A DNA stretch of 64,000 nucleotides from the NCBI RefSeq assembly GCF_003265705.1, contig NW_020312817.1, forward strand, positions 33,009,820 through 33,073,819, read 5' to 3'. The translations under genes were made by a program, and so were the position numbers. This document shows positions 59,230 to 64,000 of this stretch, one piece after another. The notes beneath the pieces were generated by a model that saw only the letters and a list, made by a program, of their open reading frames with translations, had not been told where the DNA came from and did not search any database. The stretch comes from Callorhinus ursinus. Its lineage: Eukaryota > Chordata > Mammalia > Carnivora > Otariidae. Numbering within the stretch: the stretch's first letter is position 1; each line of letters begins with the position of its first letter.

Positions 59230-59890
59230 ATAAACCTGAAAAAGCTTTTCTTTTAGCTAGCATGGTAGGATATAATATTCTAGGGTTAATGATCTCTTCA
59301 GCAATTTGAAGATGTTAACACATTGTATTCGTGTATCCAATGCAGCTGAGACATCGGATATCAGTTTCAGGTTTTCCTGAAGACTGCTTCCCCCTTCCCT
59401 TTCAGAAGTCTTTGTGTTAAAAATTGTCTTGGTCTCAGAATGACTTTTTGTCAAGCCCTTTTACATTGTAAATTCTTTCTGTGATCCCTGATCTGTCTAT
59501 GGTTCTGGGAAAGTCTTCATCTGTCATTTCTTCAAATAATTTCTCCCCTTTCTCTTTGGATGATTCTACTTCTTTATATCTTTATATTTTTTTATGTGTA
59601 CTTTTTTTGGTACCTATATTCTTCTTCGTGTTTTCTGGAGAACTTCCTCAACCCAGTCTTTCAGCTCACTAATTTGCTATTTAACTTTGTCCACTCTGAT
59701 GGTAATTCCTTCAACTGAGTTTTCATTTCAACTCAGTATCTTCCTTATATAGTTTTTTAAAATCCTTTATCTTGTCCCAGCTTTCAGGTCTTTATTGTGC
59801 TTATTTTATCTTCAGTCCTGTATACTTGTTATACTTGTTTTAAATTTGTTCCATCGGTTTTCCTCATACATAGTTATTCTATGTTGTGCT
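59230..59890 (-). mobile_element. L1M/HAL1 ORF1 relic, antisense
   Basis: The antisense order of L1M/HAL1 ORF1: GATCTCTTCAGCAATTTGAAG, TCATTTCTTCAAATAATTTC, CTTTCAGCTCACTAATTTGC, TAACTTTGTCCACTCTGATGG, TTCAACTGAGTTTTCATTTC. Heavily decayed, no frame. Third ORF1-type relic in the window (others at 15590 and 26390, plus strand). Confidence 0.65.
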
Positions 59891-60024
59891 TGTGCTTCAC
59901 AGTTTGACCGGATTGCCTTGCCTTAGCTGCTCAGGACTATGGCACCACAGGCTGAGCACAGCATCTTCTCACTCTACTTGGGCTCATTAGCCCTTCCATT
60001 AGCACTAAAAGGAAGGTCAGGACT

Positions 60025-60475
60025 GGATATTTGTGTCCTCTCCAAATTCATGTTGGACCCTAAATCCCAAATGTGATGATACTTGGAGGTGTGGGGCCTT
60101 TGGGAGGTAATTAGGTTTAGAGGATGTCGTGAAGCTAGACCACCTCCCTTGATGAGATGAGTGTCCTTATAAGAATAGAAAAAAAGGCTGGAATGATCTC
60201 CCTCCTGCTAACTCCCCCTCCCTCCCCCTGCCATGTGAGGATACAGCAAGCAGGCAGCCATTGTAACCTAGGAAGAGGGTTCTTAACAGATCTCAACCTG
60301 GGATCTGTTGGGATCGGCTGGGAATTCGACCTTTCATTTTCTAGAACTGAGAATAGTCTGTTGTTTAAGCCATCCAGTCTAGAAATTCAAATGGAGTCTT
60401 TGTGTTCTTGGTGGCTAATTCCCTTGAGAAGGTATTTACCTGCTGGACACATGGTCTGGCAGGAATGATTAGGAC
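60025..60475 (+). mobile_element. Solitary MLT1-type LTR (ERVL-MaLR)
   Basis: GATATTTGTGTCCTCTCCAAA, TTCATGTTGGACCCTAAATC, CAAATGTGATGATACTTGGA, GGTGTGGGGCCTTTGGGAGG, GTGTCCTTATAAGAATAG, CCATGTGAGGATACAGCAAG, GTTGTTTAAGCCATCCAGTC are in MLT1 LTR order. No internal retroviral sequence flanks it, so it is a solo LTR. Ancient and diverged. Confidence 0.85.
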
Positions 60476-61689
60476 ATGACTAATTTAGTATGAAGTTTTT
60501 TTACTTCAGAGAACATTTTTAAAAACATTGCTTTAATTCCCGTAAGAGTCATTTGTAGGGTGGAACATACAGCACTTGGGACCGTTAAGGAAAATATGTA
60601 AAACCATCAAGCCAAAGCTAATATTTTTGAAAAGATGAAAAAGGCTAATCTGTCTGAAGCAGAAAGAAATGTATGGATATTAAAATGTAAATTCATGAAA
60701 AAAATATATCTACTGCTCCAGCTCTTGATCAAATAACTTGAAGAAAAACACATCATTTTTCATTCTGTCGCTGTTTTCACTTCATAGCCTGTCAGTCTCC
60801 TCAACCAAACTGAGACAAATTCTCCTGAAAACCATTAGGAACCCAAAGTCAACATTCAGTGCCATCATTATCCACTCTGTCATTCTCTGATAATTAAGTT
60901 AGATACATTTTCACATAAGCCATGGATTATCATTTTAGTGTGAACTCTCCTCAATTGCTGCAAAAAAAAAAAATGGGGGGAGGAGTCAGGACGTGGGTTT
61001 GCTACAGCAACCAGTCAATACTCTATCAGCTCTTTACTGCTTGTTTTAATGTCATCCTTGCCTTTTTTCCTCCTAAAAATGTCCTTCCAGTTTATACTTC
61101 TAAATCTCCCATTGTTCTTTCCCTATAGATTTTTCTAATACCCCATCTGCTGTATATTTACTTTATTAATTTTAGGAAACATTATTTAAAATACTGTGCC
61201 TAGGTTGAGCAAAGAGAAGTGAATAATGGTTTTTATACTAAGTAACATTGTGTGTAAAATAGGGTTCATTTCTGTGCTGCTAAAAAAAGACTAACGAAAG
61301 TAGGAATTAGATGCTCAGTGGTAACTACATTAAGATCTGGAAAGGTCAGAACCGCATACTCAATCATGAAAATATCTACAATTTGAATTTGAGTGGTAAC
61401 TTAACAATGTTGACTTATTTGCATGTTTTTCTTCCCTAATAGAAGGTGAATGAGATCAGAAAACTTGTCTTCATATCTTGGAATGTAGGGGAGTTCCTGA
61501 TACCTAGCAGTAATTTTCAGTAATTTTTAAATGAACCGAAGGATAAAAACACGGACATAGCCATCATACTGTAGGTTATGATGATGATCTGCATAGACTG
61601 AGCTTGTGATATCGTTGGGTAAGGTAAGAGAATAGACCTTAAAGTCAGATACCCTGAAATCTTGAGATTTTAAGGTACTAGGTATACTA
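60476..61689. other. Unassigned sequence
   Basis: Nothing firm. 61440-61560 has a faint L2 or MIR3 resemblance (TTCATATCTTGGAATGTAGG, CTGATACCTAGCAGTAA). A13 run at 60962-60973. Confidence 0.4.
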
Positions 61690-62180
61690 TCAATTGTTGC
61701 GTAACATTATCTCAAATCTTAGTGGCTTAAAATGGTATTATCCCAGTTTCTGTAGGTCTGCCATCTTGGTGAAACTTAGCTGGATCTGTAGAGTCTCCCA
61801 CAAACTGTAGCCAAGGTGTTGGGCTGGGCTGTGGTTATCTCAAGATCCTACCGAAGGTAGATTAGCTTCTAAACTCAATCATGTGGTGGTTGGTAGGCCT
61901 CAGTCCCTCGTGTGCTGTTGGATTGAAGGCTTCAGCTTGTTGCTGACCCTTGGCCAGAAGCTCCTCCATTCCGTGGGGCAGCTCATGTCATGGCATCTGA
62001 CTTCACTGCCACGAGCAAGCTAGAACTAGAAAGAGTACCAGCAAGTCAGAAGTCTGTCTTTTGTAAATCCAGTCTCAGAAGTGATTCCCATCACTTTTGC
62101 TGTATTTGTTAGAAATCAGTCACTAGTAAATGTGAATACTAGAAGGCAGGGATTGCTCCGGGCCATTTTGAGAGACTGCC
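61690..62180 (+). mobile_element. Ancient MER-type repeat, family not assigned
   Basis: CAATTGTTGCGTAACATTATC, TTAGTGGCTTAAAATGG, CAGTTTCTGTAGGTCTGCC, GGTTGGTAGGCCTCAGTCCC, GGGGCAGCTCATGTCATGGC, GCAAGTCAGAAGTCTGTC and CATCACTTTTGCTGTATTTG follow a common mammalian repeat consensus. I recall its sequence but not its name with certainty. It ends in GGGCCATTTTGAGAGACTGC. Confidence 0.6.
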
Positions 62181-62184
62181 TACT

Positions 62185-62365
62185 CCAACAACCATGTGGC
62201 TTTGGTAAGTTGCTGACACTCTTGCTTAGTGTCCTTATTTTAAAAAACAGGAATACTAATAGAACCTACCTTTTAAGGCTGTTGTGATAAGGAGAATGCG
62301 CATCAGTGGCTTGGCTGAGTGCTTAACCCAGAGCAAAATCAGTGTGTGCTATTATTATGTTATTT
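62185..62365 (-). mobile_element. MIR SINE
   Basis: CATGTGGCTTTGGTAAGTTG, CTGACACTCTTGCTTAGTG, AAGGCTGTTGTGATAAGGAG, AATGCGCATCAGTGGCTTGG are antisense MIR. Confidence 0.7.
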
Positions 62366-63689
62366 TTTATGTCCTCCTTTGTGGATTTCTTATAAAGTGA
62401 ATAGATGATCTCTTTGTAGGACCTAGATGCTTATTGATTTTCTAGCCCCTGGAATCTATAGACTTTCAACCGTATAACATTGTTTGGACTCAACATCAGT
62501 TGTTTTTTTTTTCCCCTTACCCTTATAATATCTCACTGTGATCACATTTTAAAAATTGTTACAGCTGTAGGAGCTGTCCTGTTGATGTTTGGAGCAAATC
62601 AGACATTGTTGTGGCACCCTTTATGTTTTATGAATTTGTTATGCCTGTTGAGAAGCTAGACAAGTCCTTTAACATCTTCGTTTGCAGTTTAACTCCTGAG
62701 AGGGTGGGTGGGTGGTCTCCTATCCCTTCTAGTTTTAACAGCCTTTGCATATAACTTACATTTGCTGCCTATCCTGGCTTTTAATTTTTCTTGTCTTATA
62801 TTTTATATGTGTTAGGACCAAGTTTCTGAGATTAGTTTTCAGGCATTTTTAAAAGAATAGTCTTAATTTCATAAAGACTATAGGATTGATAAGAGTATAG
62901 CTATGTAACTTCAGGAACAATTAAAATATAAAGAAATTGAGCATCCATAAACTTCTAGGATACCCTCTAAGATACAGAGATCATTTCTATAACATGAAAA
63001 AAATGAAATCAGATGACTTCACCTGTATGTATCAGGAAAAATTACTCCCAATTGACAAAAAAGACTTGGGGGCCTTTGGATTGGCTGGAATTGAAGGTAA
63101 ATATTTTTTCTGTAATGATACAAGTTATTGGACATTTCCTGAAGTTTCACTTGTGCCTTCTTAGAGATCTACATATATACAAGGTGCCTCAATAAAATAA
63201 GGAAATGAACTAAAAGCAAAGCAGATCTTTTATATCCTGATTTTTTGATAAGCTATTAGTTTCATTTTGAAATTCCTTTTCTGAAACTACTTGAAGAATC
63301 TTTTGAACATGTTCATTCTCTAGTGTTCATTTTTTGAAATCAGGTCCATGCTCAAATATAATTTAAAAATAAGCACCATGGATCGAGTGATTAAATAGGG
63401 TAACACTTTCTAGTATATAAGACAGAACAGCAAGAGGAGAGTTTTTTTTTATCTGTACTTAAAAACTGGCTCCAAAGGTAGTTCAAAAGATAATTCCTCA
63501 AATTTTCTAGAGTAAGGAGTCTATATTAAAGAAAAACTTGTATTTTTTCAAAACGCAGCAAAAATTCTCATTGTATCAAGTGTTACTTGATTTGAACCTG
63601 AGCCATCCTGAGCCGTTAGTCCGTTCAAATTCTCATTTTGTCATTTAGGAATGGGTGCCAGTAGAAAGGATAGTTGGTGTCCCTGAACT
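62366..63689. other. Unassigned AT-rich sequence
   Basis: No gene or repeat recognised. A 75-codon frame at 62937-63164 contains GAFGLAGIEGKYFFCNDTSY but matches no family I know. Confidence 0.45.
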
Positions 63690-63800
63690 TCATTTTCACT
63701 TTTAATATGGGGTATGTCAGAGATGTGAGGAGTGTTAAATGAGATATGTGAATATAGCTCACAAACTGGGTATTCTCAGGGTAGTTATCAACATTAATAT
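63690..63800 (-). mobile_element. Possible MIR fragment
   Basis: GATGTGAGGAGTGTTAAATG, AGATATGTGAATATAGCTCAC are weak antisense MIR matches. Confidence 0.4.
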
Positions 63801-63864
63801 TTTATGCATGATTTCTTATCTAGATTAAATGAAATCACTAGACTTCTATGAATTTCAAAGATGA

Positions 63865-64000
63865 TAGGAATAATGACATTTTTGGAGTACTTTACTGTCT
63901 GTCAGGCACTCTGCTAAGTGCTTATATAATCCTATTCAACTTAATCATCGTGAACACTGAGTTTCCGTTTTACAAGTGAGAAAACAAAGGTGTAGAGAGG
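63865..64000 (+). mobile_element. MIR SINE, cut by window end
   Basis: CATTTTTGGAGTACTTTACTG, TCTGTCAGGCACTCTGCTAA, GTGCTTATATAATCCTATTC, AAGTGAGAAAACAAAGGTG follow MIR in sense. The element continues beyond base 64000. Confidence 0.9.

Noticed and set aside
60025..60475. Full-length endogenous retrovirus
   Set aside because: Only one MLT1-type LTR is present. No gag, pol or env sequence and no second LTR were seen on either side.
62937..63164. 75-codon frame with GAFGLAGIEGKYFF
   Set aside because: Looked protein-like at first, but matches no known family and has no exon or promoter context.

Overview
This 64 kb window looks like ordinary, gene-free (intergenic or intronic) nuclear DNA from a caniform carnivore. 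The basis is 15 tRNA-Lys-type Can-SINEs (motifs such as GGCGCCTGGGTGGCTCAG and a CT-rich stretch followed by AAATAAATAAATAAAATCTT). None is of the dog-specific GGGGATCCCTGGGTGGC type, so a bear, seal or mustelid-type (arctoid) genome is more likely than a dog. That is an inference from remembered consensus sequences. Composition is AT-rich and CpG-poor throughout. I found no protein-coding gene, no exon I can defend, no RNA gene other than tRNA-derived SINE heads, and no prokaryotic feature. The longest open frames (about 145-168 codons) lie in antisense L1, in microsatellite, or in sequence with no recognisable protein signature.

Layout. 0-2 kb: three SINEs and an old L1 relic. 2-15.5 kb: mostly single-copy-looking sequence with decayed L2 and MIR copies, a perfect 16-bp-arm hairpin at 10.74 kb, and a 104-bp tail of a young carnivore L1 at 11.9 kb with exact target-site duplications (TSDs). 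15.6-19.2 kb: a decayed L1M/HAL1-type region (ORF1 part, then ORF2 3' part and 3'UTR) cut by three antisense SINEs. 19.9-20.2 kb: a long inverted repeat enclosing a consensus CTCF motif. 20-25 kb: MIR copies and TG/ATG-rich tracts. 25.6-28.5 kb: a SINE inside a SINE, another L1/HAL1 ORF1 relic, and two more SINEs. 30.2-31.4 kb: two antisense L1M 3' ends, one with a classic 5' inversion. 32-47 kb: MER5A, L1 tails, SINEs, L2, MIR, an L3/CR1-like relic and a second CTCF-like motif at 40.15 kb. 47-52 kb: L1M, MIR, L2, one SINE and a very short L1 tail nested in an older L1. 52-64 kb: largely single-copy-looking, with one SINE, an antisense L1/HAL1 ORF1 relic, a solitary MLT1-type LTR, an unassigned ancient repeat and MIRs.

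The elements do not form a working pathway. They record repeated retrotransposition events, many datable by nesting and TSDs. Family names come from remembered consensus sequences, and boundaries of ancient repeats are approximate (tens of bases). I see no convincing undescribed biological system. The best leads are the CTCF-motif inverted repeat, the perfect palindrome, and several mechanistically informative retroinsertions.
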